A DNA stretch of 64,000 bases from Miscanthus floridulus (lineage: Eukaryota > Streptophyta > Magnoliopsida > Poales > Poaceae): the NCBI RefSeq assembly GCF_019320115.1, contig NC_089587.1, forward strand, positions 108,549,158 through 108,613,157, given 5' to 3'. The translations under genes and the position numbers were made by a program. The notes below the pieces were generated by a model. The model was given only the letters and a program-made list of their open reading frames with translations, did no database searches and had not been told where the DNA came from. Shown here in pieces: positions 22,806 to 33,757 of the stretch (positions within the stretch are counted from its first letter, which is position 1; each line of letters starts with the position of its first letter).

Positions 22806-25800
22806 TGTAACACCTCGGGTGTTAGCCTTGCATAACTTGACTTGCATAGCATGAGCATGATCATAAAGCATTCATATATAAGCTTGGACACTTGAAACAT
22901 TGGATTGAAACATCTGCAACGTTTGCTTATTATCGCATGTTTCTTAAACATATGCAACTTTTCTCGTTATTTCATGTCTCCATGTGTCTATGCATATGAT
23001 CATGAGTGGACACATGTACTTGGTGGATGTGAGTCACACAAACATGTAGCAACACCTAGGGTAGCAAATAGGACCTTGTTCATGGTTGCATTTCATGAAC
23101 CAACACTTAAGCTTTCTTGTGATTACACTAACTAGCCCTATGAGTGACTACTACATGAAATGATTGAATGACCTTGCAAATTGCTTAAACATGTTTAGAG
23201 TATCTTTATGAACAACTTTGATATTCATGGTTAGGGGTAAAAAGGTCATTAAGCCATGCTTTGATGTGTATCATCATGTAAATGTGACATGTTTGACCAA
23301 GTTTGAACTAGGTGTTAGAGACCTTGCATGGAGGAGATCACTAAAGCAAAGTTGTAGTATTTGACATAAGGAACAACTTTTATTTTTAGGTCATTGACTG
23401 ATTTAGCTCCTAGCATGCTTGAATGGGTCCCACAAAAATCAGCAAAATTAAGATTTCCACACTTAAGAAAATTTTCTAAGTCTTGTACCCTAACCGTGCT
23501 GACAGCCGATGTTTGGGATGATTTTACTCCGTTTCTGTTGCGAATTAGAACAAGTTCTTTGAACAAGATTTGTAGTGGGTACTTCGGGCTTCAACTTTGG
23601 TTTAGGAAGTTTTGGCTAGAAGTCCACGGATTAGGAGTTTGATCGACTCGAAAATGCGCTGTCAGGCTGCTACTCGCTCGATTGAACGAATTGAATCGCA
23701 ATTCTTCAGTGGCCGACCGGTTCAGGCCTTGGCCGCCGCGTGGACGCGAGACTGGCCGCGCGTCGTCGGCGCTCTACCCAACGCGGCCAAGGCAGGCAGA
23801 CGCGCGCCTTCAACTCCCCAGCTTCCGCCCGCTCCCTCCCGTGCTCACCATTTTCATTTCCTCGGCCTCATTTCCTCGCCACAGCAGCAGCCAAGCACCT
23901 CCTCGCCTCCGTCGTCGCCATAGCCACGCAAAGCCTCGCTGAGCCGCCCATTCGTCACCCCAGTAGCACCACCGTCTCCCCAGCAACTCCTGGCATCCCC
24001 CATTGCCCACTGTTCTAGCTTGGTAAGCCACCGCAGCGCGCAACACCTCGCCGGAGCTCCGCCGCTAGTCCCATCACTGTGGCCACGTCGCCTCCATCCA
24101 CCATTGGTCGTGATAGCTTGTGGTATAGGATCATCATGGTCTAGAGATACTCGTCTATGCCTTAGTTGGAGCCGCCGTAGCTTCCACCGGCACCTCACCG
24201 TCGTTCAGCACCACCGCTCCGCCATGGCCGCCGTCGTCGTCACTAGCGTCGATGTTAGGGCCGGGCAAGTAGTGCAAACGATGCGCCTCGTCGAGTAGAA
24301 CGTCTGGTGAAGATGTCACCGCCGGTGAACTCGCCGCCGTCGAGTTCTAGCCGCATCCGTAGAGTAGCGCCGCCGGCTCTGTTTCCGTCTCAATGACAGG
24401 TGGGGTCAACTGACCAGTGGGTCCCGCTTGTCAGCGACTCCATGTATTAAAGCCAGTTCATTTTGAATGCAAATTTCATATGTTTTGTAATTTTTGTATC
24501 TTCAGTTTGGTAGCTTCAAAAATTGTGAAATAAATTTGTTAGTGTTCCTTAGGAAGTGTAGTATTTAGGAAAAATATGTCCTTGACATTTACAGTAGAAA
24601 TTTTTGGAGATTTAAATAGCGATTTGAAATGTGCTTTTGAATGCATTCAAATTTGTTTATTTTATATCTAGAGTTCCTGTGCTCCAAAAATTATGAAATT
24701 TTTGTGGTAAGCTAGTCTTAGCATATATGAACTCTGGTAAAAATTTGAAGATGAGTGCATGTGTAGAGTTGTAGTTATAGATTTTTCTTTTATAATTAGG
24801 AGATCCTTGTGTAAATTTTTATAAATTATTTAAGAATCCAATACTCATGAAATTTGTTGGAGGGTGTACTAGTAGTATATGGATGCTAAGAAAAATAGGA
24901 AATCTATTGCTTGACACTTTTCAATAGGGTTTTCTAATTATGCTATTTCCAAGCATTGTTGCCTTATCATTTTTGTATAGGAGGTTCTACTTGGCAAAAT
25001 GACATGAAATTTTTATAGTAGTCCTTTGATAGCATTAGTAATGCACTGTAAATTTTTGAGAATTTATGAAGTACATTTGGTATATGTTTATTATTTAACC
25101 TAAATATCTCAGTAAAATAATAAAGGAATTTAAATAAATAGTTTGGGCTTCACCATTATATTATCTTAAATGTATTTGGTATGCTTAAACTGTTGGTAGA
25201 TTTTATGTTGTCAAATTTTGACTGATTACATGAAGTAGAAGTATTGTTACTTTGTATTGCATATTGAATAGTTTTTGGATAGATTCAGAAGTTTAATGAG
25301 TTGCATGTTGAAAACGATGTGTACTGTAAAAATGGTTAATAACAAAGTTGTAGAGAATTTGATAAGTTTTCCAGAAAGTCCAGGATCACTAGATTTGGAT
25401 TAGTAGAACTCCAGTTATGAGTGAAACAAATAGCTGCTAATTTGTGGTATAATCGATGCATTATGGAAGTAGATAATTAAATAATCGAGAAGAGATATGC
25501 ACCTACTCAATAAACATGATGCACTTGTTAACATATATGCATTCGTAATACTTATGCCATATTCATGCATCTAGGATCGGAGGAAGAGATAACGTTGCTG
25601 GAATTCGAAGAAGCAGAGGAAGGGGACCAGCAGGAGAATCTGCAAGCCGCAGCTCCCGAAGGCGTGGAGCAGAATCCTAAAGAGCTTCCGGAGTGTCCTG
25701 ACCACCGCCCTACTTCCTTTCTGCGAGGCAAGCCCCGGAGCATTCTAAGTCTCCCAGTAATTTACAATGTTTAATTAAGTACTTATGATTGATGCATTAG

Positions 25801-27223
25801 GTTATAAGAGTTGAATGGAACCACTTGATGCATATAAATTCCTTGTCTAGATATTACACCTTTAACCGGTATAGGTCTAGGATCGAATATATGCTTAGCC
25901 ATGCTTAGACCAGTAGAAGTCAGGTGATGTCCTATCACCTGTGAGATATAGGTGGATACCGGAGCACGGTTGGCTATATCTGCTATCGTGGAACAGAACC
26001 ATGAGGTAAAAGTAAATCAAGACCGGACGGGAGGTCGATAGAGAAGCAACAAGACATGGAGGTCTTGGGTGTGGATCTATCCCCATCTATGTCGATCAAG
26101 GACCATACCATTGTTGGAACTTCTGACAAGATTGAACGCATACCTCTCACTTAGCTAGCCGGATAACTCGTTCCGACCACGAAGCCGAGTAATTTAACTC
26201 AGGCCGGGACCCATTCTGTTGTGCGCTCCTTCCGGGGAACGATCAGACTGAGCCCAAGGGCAGGCTTGGCCTGAGCATCCTGGCATCTGGTGTTCCAGAT
26301 TGTGCGGTGCAGTACGGACCCGCGAAATGTGTACCTGAGTTGTACCAAAGGTGACCTAAGGCTATCGTGGCTGGTAGACCTAGGTTTGTGTTAGGAATAA
26401 ATTCCTAGCTGGTTGAAATCGATTCGAATCGTCGTCTCTCCCGGATAGTGAGAAACTTGACTAGCTCCAACATCGTAGTAACTGTGTTATGAAACATGAT
26501 GGTTCGAATGAATATGGAATTACAATACCTGCTATGGTTACTATTGTATGCTTCTAAATGATATACCACATGTTTGGCACAGGATAGTTGCTAATCTAGA
26601 AATGGATAGTTATAATTAACTTGATAAAGGAATCATAATTGTACAATGGGTCAATTGAATTTTTCGCAAAATGTTGTCAAGTTATGTCCACTTATACAGC
26701 CTTGCATAATCCTTGGAGTCATTTTATTTCTGGTTCATGACGGGTAAGTCTAGCTGAGTACCTTCTCGTACTCAGGGTTTATTTTTCCATTGTTGCAGAT
26801 GGCACTGTGTACCATGGTTATTGCAAGAGTTGCTTCTATCCTGCCGTGGATGAGGAGTAAGCCTTGGGCAGGCTTCTTTATTAATTCATATCCTTGCTTT
26901 TGTGGACCGTGATCCGACTTAGCACTGTATCAAACTATGTTGGAAACTTTATTTTCGAACTTAATTGCTTCCGCTTTATTTATCAAACTCGGTTTGTAAT
27001 AACTTTTATTCGTACTTTGATGATGAAATCTATCTGTGAACTTTATGTAATATGTGGCATGTATGTTGAATCCTGTACGATCTTGGTTGTTGTAAATCAT
27101 TTATCGAGACCCGTCGTGGTACTCGATGGACTACCGGGTTTATATGGGTTCAAGTATGACAGTGCGACCACTTGCGGACTGCCATTGTACTTGTACTCTT
27201 ATAAATTGGTCGGTTTTGCGATA
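22806..27223. mobile_element. 4.4-kb insertion, probably a solo LTR of a giant-LTR gypsy element
   Basis: Starts TGTAACACCTCGGGTGTTAG and ends GGTCGGTTTTGCGATA, with the 5-bp duplication gaatg on both sides (22801-22805 and 27224-27228). The start is typical of very long plant LTRs; the terminal TA instead of CA may be a C-to-T change. No gag or pol is present. The composition is gene-like: a GC-rich block (23640-24430), about 1.1 kb AT-rich, an open acidic segment (25565-25774) and a later stretch ending ...AVDEE-stop (26799-26862). Orientation is assumed from the TG start. An autonomous-less DNA element is not excluded. Confidence 0.55.
25565..25774 (+). other. Open acidic segment inside the 4.4-kb insertion
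   Basis: A 69-codon open frame beginning MHLGSEEEITLLEFEEAEEG and continuing with ECPDHRPTSFLRG. It is glutamate-rich and followed about 1 kb later by a short in-frame-looking exon after TTGCAG at 26799 that ends in SCFYPAVDEE and a stop. I recall similar segments in long grass LTRs but cannot name a protein. It could be an exon of a captured or LTR-encoded transcript, or chance. Confidence 0.3.
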
Positions 27224-27679
27224 GAATGACTCAGTGGAGAAGATGACCATTGTGGGCTGGGCCTGAGGGGTATAAATACCCCTGAGTCCAACGGTCGGTT
27301 AAGGGCGGCACTATCGCTCTTAACAGGGCGGCACTACCGTCCTAGCCAAAATAGGTAACATGATCTGAAATTTAGTTGGCTGTTTTGACTAGGTGAGATG
27401 ATGTAGATCTATGAATTTGTGCATCTGGTTCAACAGTTGACCAACTGTCCTAAAATCCCTCTTAATAGTACAGCTTTTCCTAAACTCAAATTCAAAACAT
27501 AAAAGAATTTAAACCTCTTTTGAGCTGGGTCTAGCCATCTTTCTTAATTAGGACACCTGTAACCTGTACATCATCCTCATTCTTTGATTCCCTGCTTGTC
27601 ATCTCGATAAACCTCATTAGTCCTCTAATTTGGTGGTCATCAATGCCAAAACCCACAATAGGGCTTGATTACACTTACA

Positions 27680-27693
27680 GTCTCCCCCTTTTT
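27680..27693 (-). other. Polypurine tract of element C
   Basis: On the minus strand AAAAGGGGGAGAC lies immediately before the 3' LTR start TGTAAGTGTAATC. This is the expected plus-strand primer for copia replication. Confidence 0.85.
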
Positions 27694-28711
27694 GGTAATT
27701 GATGACAACCCAATTAGAGCTTACATATGATATGAAATCTAAACTGAGATTTTTGAATCATGGATGTAGGAGCCTCCCCCTAAATCTGTGAATAGAGATT
27801 TGAATTCTCAAACTGGCATAAAAGGCCATGATTCACATTTTAGGTGCGATGGGAACCTCCCCCTATATCCATGCCTGCTATGGGGTGCCGAACAAAGTGT
27901 CACAGGAATAAACATGATGCATATGACAGGTTATATCAGTTCAAGCACACACGATTCTAGCTGATACAGCAGAGGGCAGCACTGCTGGCCTAATAGGGTG
28001 GCACTGCCGTCCTAACTATGTCAGTTAGGTAGCAAACAGATTTCTATAGCAAATCATATGAATATAAAACAATTTAAACTCAGAATATGACAAGCTAAAA
28101 ACAGTACCCATGAATACATGTCCATATCCGAAGCAAATAAAGTCACAAAGTAGCATAATTTCATAAAATAGAGTTTTGAGCGACTCTCAAACTCACAACC
28201 TGACAACTACTCTCATCGGATCTGAACATAAGCGCAGCAGCGAAGAATCATATGGCGTCGAAAAACTATTGACCCCTCTAATTTTCTCCCCCTTTGGCAT
28301 CAAGTACCAAAAAGAGAAGAAAAAGAAGAGAGATCACTCATCACTGTCGGAGTCGACGCGGGCACGTCCGGCGACGTGGGTGTGCAAAGTGAAGCATGCT
28401 AAACATCGTGGAGGTACTGCCCCAGCTGATGTAGAAGGCCTTGGCTGATCCGTCGAAGGACGCAGTCTCCTGGAATATGTGCGAAGCAAAGCTGCCTGAA
28501 CCTGTGGATCGGCCTCTGAAGGGTGAATCTCTACACCAAGGTCCTCCTGCCTTGGGGGCTCCTCAAAATGCTGCCCCTATGGGTACCCATAGTACTGACT
28601 GAATGGCTCATATGAGTGCCCATACTGCTGATCTTCTAGCTGCTCATCATGGTGCTCATCTGCCTGATCCTGCTCCTCATCAGAAGAAGAAAGGCGAGGC
28701 AAGTTAGGAAA
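27694..28711 (-). other. Element C 3' untranslated region
   Basis: Sequence between the extra ORF stop and the polypurine tract. It contains degenerate GGCGGCACTGCCGCC-type repeats at 27971-28015 and no convincing coding region. Confidence 0.6.
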
Positions 28712-30091
28712 CTAAGGTGGTGGCTGCACTGGTGGAAGTGGTGGCAGCCCTGCCATCTCCCTAGCATGCCTCACTGCTTCTCTATTCTCCATTCGATCCT
28801 CATAAGCAGTCTGTGAAGCATATGTACACTGAGCAAAAATTGCCTTCATCCATGCACTCATTTTTCCCCACTTTGACTTCTTCTTTTGTTCCCTAGCCCT
28901 GGACGGCTCAGGAATATCTCTGTGTTCAGCCCCAGAAGAATGAATGCCTGCTGCCCCACTATCTCCAAGTCCTCTAGAACCAGTGTGCTGAGTAGCTGAG
29001 CCAAGTCCCCCTAAACCACCATGGGTCTTTTTGATCTTATAAACAGTGTGCTCACAATCCTTAGGGAACCACATGCCAGTCACTCTATCAATCATAAACA
29101 TGAGGTAAGGAGCATAGGGCAAAGATCTCCTCCCATCATCCATGGCATATGCAAGCTCAACCCAAATAAACCTTGGAACATTAAATTTCTCACTGTTGGG
29201 AAACCTAGGCAACACATTAGTGATATAGCCATTCAAATCTGTTGCATTGTCTTTAGGGTTGAGAGTGATCCTGAAGATATTGTTCATGATGTAATAAAAA
29301 CTCTTGAGCTTTGTTCTTGACCAATCAGGAACTGCAAGATTTTGATCCTCCCACATGAAGCTTACTTCCATTGGTTCAAAACGACGCTCATTATGTATCC
29401 TCTCATATGCCCTGTGGATGTGTCCAAAACCAAGAATTCGACAGAAGGTGACAAAATCAATGCGATAATGTCGCCCATCAGTCATCCAATGAAGCTCATC
29501 CACTTCCCTGTTCCAATAGTAAGTAGCATGGAATTGAGCAAGAATCTCCCTGTTCCAGTCATACCTGAAACTCATGATGTCTATCGTCTCAAAGTGGTCA
29601 CAGGTCTTGATTGCTGTAGCAAACTGATGATCATCCCTGCTCTCCAAGTCACCAAAGTCAATGTACTGCATCTTGCTAATCTTGCCCTTGGACTTAGACA
29701 GAATGGTTGTAGCATAAAAATCAGATTGGAAAGCATTCAAAAATCTATAATCAATACCATTTGATCTGTCAGAAGAGTAGGGATCAATCTCTCTGGCTTC
29801 ACCTGTCTTCTTCCAACTCATGGAATAATCAACAACTCTATGATCATCACTGTTTTGGGGAGGAATGAGATCTAACCTATCAGTGTTATTTCTCATGTAG
29901 CTGCTATCAAACTCAGAAATGTGCAAAGGAGAATCAGGCCACACATGAATAGTTCTTCCCATCCTCTGAATGTTTTCCTCTTTAGCAAGGTCTTCATCAA
30001 GATCTCTGTCTCTGGGAGTATAGCTCGCCTATCCCCTGCCTCTCTTGACCTTTTGCTTGGTTGTCAACACCTTCTTTTTACCTCGATCCAT
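28712..30091 (-). pseudogene. Extra ORF between pol and 3' LTR of element C
   Basis: A 416-codon uninterrupted frame (28712-29962) that extends upstream through one TAG (30029-30031) to a better start, ATG at 30089-30091 (MDRGKKKVLTTKQKVKRG), giving about 460 residues. It is in sense orientation. Its central part (FHATYYWNREVDELHWMTDG, FCRILGFGHIHRAYERIH) resembles the plant-transposon-associated domain often annotated as putative plant transposon protein. The C-terminus is basic then proline-rich (GLPPLPPVQPPP). There is no signal peptide or membrane segment, so it does not look like an envelope protein. Function unknown. Confidence 0.65.
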
Positions 30092-31246
30092 CTATGCAAT
30101 ATAAATGAGACTTGATAAGAAACTGTATAAGATAATGAGTTAGACATAGCTGCAAGCAGGTTTTAACAAGAAAAAGAACTTTGAAGATAACACAGAAAAC
30201 TATGCTGGATTTGAAATCAGCATGGTAGGGCGGCACTGCCGCCCCCTGAGGCCGGCACTGCCGCCCTCAGTAGCTTCACTATTTCATCTTCAATTTTCTC
30301 GTTCTGGTTAAATCCTATTTCCAACAGTGTCTATTCATCATCACAATTTCAGAATCACAGTCTAAACAGAGAACACATGAAACCCTAGCCATAGATTTAA
30401 AAGATTGAGTATGAAAAACTTTTAAAATAATTTTTGATAAGTGAATCCAATCCATTCTAAACTTCATTGGCTATATGAAATTTAGTATAGCAGTTAGAAT
30501 CTGCAAGGGGTGCCATTAATGGTCCCAAGGGCAGCATTGCCGCTCTCCCCAAAATCATCCAACCGGTGAAATCCAAAATCAACTCGATTCAACCATCAAA
30601 AACCTTTCTAAATCCTCCATACTCCCCCTAGAAACCGAAATCCATGACCAAAAGCTTCACATTGCATAGATCGAGTAGGGGTTAGGGTTTCACCTTGCTT
30701 CCAAACCATTGGAGTGGAGGGAGAAGAGAAGAAACAGCTCGGCCAGGAGCCTCCTGCAGTGACCAGCGAAGAAGAGTCTCGGCCGGCTGCAGGGGCGGCA
30801 CTGCCGGGGTGGCAATCCGTGAAGAACGGCGGCGGCGCGTGCTTGTGAGAGAGGAAGAGAGAAGCACAGGCGTCGGCGTCGGCTGGGAGAGAAGGAGAGA
30901 GTTGCGTCGGGGGCCAGAGAAGGAATAAGTAGAAGAAAACAGGCCCCACAACCCAGCCAAAATTGACTGAAAACGGCCCAGTTTTTAGAGAGCAGCACTG
31001 CCAGCCATAATGGGCGGCACTGCCGCCCTGCCAATTTTGCAGGGATTACGCTGAAACTTTATGACCTTCTTAACCTCAAATATGGATATATATTCTCTGA
31101 ATATCATGACCAGTAAGCAATCAACAATACAGACAATGGTCATGACACTTAGTTGGCCTTTTTAAAGTGATTTTGAAACACAATGTAATATCTTTTTGAA
31201 ACATTTTCCTATATTGCTAGGTTGTCAAACAGAGGTGTGCCATATT
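30092..31246 (-). promoter_or_regulatory. Gene-like leader ahead of the extra ORF of element C
   Basis: Between the pol stop (31247) and the extra ORF. Read on the minus strand, 30960-30690 is a GC- and CT-rich stretch with CTCTCTCCTTCTCTCCC-like runs and a GTGAAACCCTAACCCC motif near 30680, followed by AT-rich sequence up to a start codon at 30091. This resembles a plant promoter, 5' leader and first intron. Evidence is compositional only. Confidence 0.35.
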
Positions 31247-33160
31247 TCAAACCATGTTACGAGAATCAAGTATATTTAGCTCACTACGCAAAGCACAAAA
31301 CCTTGACTCATCGAGAGGCTTAGTGAAGATATCGGCTAGTTGTTTTTCGGTGCTCACATGACGAATTTCGATATCTCCTTTGGTTTTGTGGTCTCTCAAG
31401 AAATGATGTCGGATGTCTATGTGTTTGGTTCTTGAGTGGCTTACGGGATTGTTTGCAAGCTTTATGGCACTTTCATTGTCACACAAGAGTGAAACTTTGG
31501 TAAATTGACATCCGAAATCAAGAAGGGTTTGCTTCATCCAAAGTAGTTGAGCACAACATGCATCGGCTGCAACATACTCGGCCTCAGCGGTGGAAAGGGC
31601 TACACAATTTTGCTTCTTAGAACTCCAAGACACTAGGGACCGTCCAAGGAATTGACATGTCCCTGAAGTGCTTTTTCTATCTACCTTGCAACCGGTATAA
31701 TCGGAATCCGAATAGCCAAGTAGATTGAACTTGGAGCCTTTGGGATACCACAAGCCAAGGTTAGGAGTATGTACTAAATATCTCAAGATTCTCTTAACAG
31801 CCACTAAATGGCACTCTTTCGGGTTAGCTTGAAATCTAGCACACATGCACACACTAAGCATTATATCCGGCCTAGATGCACATAAGTAAAGTAAAGAGCC
31901 AATCATGGAACGATATACCTTGATGTCGATGGCTTTCCCTTCTTCATTTAGATTAAGATGTCCATTAGTTGGCATGGGAGTTTTGATAGGCTTGGCATTC
32001 ACCATGTCGAACTTGTTAAGCATATCATGGGTGTACTTGGTTTGGCTAATGAATGTCCCTTCCTTCATTTGCTTGATTTGAAATCCAAGGAAGAACTTCA
32101 ACTCACCCATCATGGACATCTCAAATCTCTTAGTCATAATCCTACTAAACTCATCACAATACACATGATTAGTACTACCAAATATTATGTCATTGACATA
32201 TATTTGGCACACAAATATATCATTTCCAACTTTGTGAGTAAAGAGTGTAGGGTTGGCTTTGCCTATTTCAAAGCCTTGTTTGAGCAAGAATTCCTTAAGG
32301 CATTCATACCATGCTCTTGGTGCTTGCTTAAGCCCATAGAGCACCTTTTGGAGTTTATAGACATGGTTTGGGAACTTGGGATCCTCAAACCCCGGTGGCT
32401 GCTCCACATACACCAACTCTTGTATCGGGCCGTTGAGGAATGCACTCTTGACATCCATTTGGTACAGCTTGAAGTCATGATGGGCAGCAAAGGCTAGAAG
32501 CATTCGAATTGCTTCAAGTCTTGCCACTGGTGCATATGTTTCTTCAAAGTCCAAGCCCTCTACTTGAGTAAAGCCTTGGGCCACCAATCTTGCCTTGTTC
32601 CTTGTCACCACGCCATTTTCATCTTGCTTGTTGCGGAAGACCCACTTGGTACCAATGACATTGGTATTGGGCCTTTCCACCAAGTTCCACACTTGGTTTC
32701 TTTTGAAGTTGTTGAGCTCTTCTTGCATGGCCATGACCCAATCTGGATCTCCAAGTGCTTGTTGTACCTTGAGAGGTTCTAAAGAGGAAACAAACAAGTA
32801 ATATTGACAAAAATTTGCTAAATGTGAGCGAGTTGTTACCCCTTTCGAATGCTCTCAAGAATGTTGTCAACGGGGCGATCCCGTTGTATAGTTTGACGTA
32901 GCCTTGAATGCTCAACACCTCCTTGTTCTTCTTTTGGACCTTCAGTCTCTTCTTGTCCAAAAATAGGTTCCAGGTTGAGCCCTTGAAGTGGTGGAGTAGG
33001 AGTTGAGGCAGCTGTTGCTGAGGTGGATGGGGCAGCACTGCCGCCCTTAGGGGCGGCACTGCCGCCCTACTGATGTTCAGCAGGTGAGTGCTGCCCTTGT
33101 CGATGAAGTACGTCAGCGGAAATTTGTGCAGCAACAGCCTGGGGATCCTCATCATCAGTG
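31247..33160 (-). pseudogene. Element C reverse transcriptase and RNase H
   Basis: The 516-codon open frame 31247-32797 carries the copia reverse transcriptase: [32 protein letters not shown], and the catalytic [12 protein letters not shown] (YVND instead of the usual YVDD). RNase H follows with [29 protein letters not shown] and [20 protein letters not shown]. It ends with the family-typical [16 protein letters not shown]. The linker towards integrase (32800-33160) is open with a TAG near 33066 and another near 33160, and contains two copies of the GC palindrome translated as GGSAAP. The Asp-to-Asn change in YVDD would be expected to impair catalysis. Confidence 0.92.
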
Positions 33161-33162
33161 GC

Positions 33163-33757
33163 TCAATCTTCTTGTGGCCTAATGTCGCCTATAGCCATTT
33201 GCTTGATTGCCTCACATGGTGGATCCTCCTTTCCTACAATACTTGAATCAACTTGCTCCACTTGAGAGCCGTTAGATTCATCAAATGTCACATCTACCGT
33301 GACTTCAACTCTTCCCATGGTTTTGTTGAAGACACAATAGGCATGCTCATTTGATCCATAGCCAAGAAGAATTCCTTCATCAACTTTAGGTGCAAATTTA
33401 GAGGTTTTGGGTCTTTTGTTAAGTATAAAACACTTGCACCCAAACACTCTAAAATATGACACCTTTGGTTTGTTACCGGTTAGAAGCTCATATGAAGTCT
33501 TCTTGAGTTTCTTGTGTAAGTAGAGATGGTTGATGGAATGGCAAGCGGTGTTGACGGTGTCACTCCAAAAGAGGTCCGACGTCTTGTATTCATCTAGCAT
33601 TGTCCTTGCCATATCAAGAAGTGTACGGTTCTTCCTCTCTACTACACCATTTTGTTGAGGGGTGTAAGTGTTGAAAACTCATGCTTGATGCCCTCATCAT
33701 CAAGGAACTCTTCAACTAGAGTGTTCTTGAATTCGGTCCCATTGTCACTTCTTTGTG
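33163..33757 (-). pseudogene. Element C integrase core (N-terminus deleted, one frameshift)
   Basis: Starts abruptly within the catalytic core at SDNGTEFKNTLVEEF (second Asp of the DDE triad). It continues through NGVVERKNRTLLDMARTML (the Glu region), FWSDTVNTACHSINHLY and the GKP/VFGCKCF stretch. A one-base deletion near 33672 breaks the frame in the TPQQNG motif. The zinc-binding HHCC domain, the first catalytic Asp and all of protease are missing, because gag is joined directly to this point. Confidence 0.88.

Larger units (their letters stand above)
22628..27679 (-). repeat. Truncated 3' LTR of element C, interrupted by another insertion
   Basis: 22628-22805 plus 27229-27679 correspond to positions 20631-21259 of the solo LTR. 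The part equivalent to 20054-20630 is missing because the tandem-duplication breakpoint lies there. The gap between the two pieces is the 4.4-kb solo LTR. The inner end at 27679 abuts a polypurine tract. Confidence 0.88.

Noticed and set aside
22649..22957. 102-residue minus-strand frame
   Set aside because: It spans the junction between the copia LTR and the 4.4-kb insertion, so it cannot be an original gene.
30608..31034. Minus-strand frames of 92-114 residues in element C
   Set aside because: Three overlapping frames in a GC-rich, CT-rich stretch; better explained as a leader or promoter than as protein.
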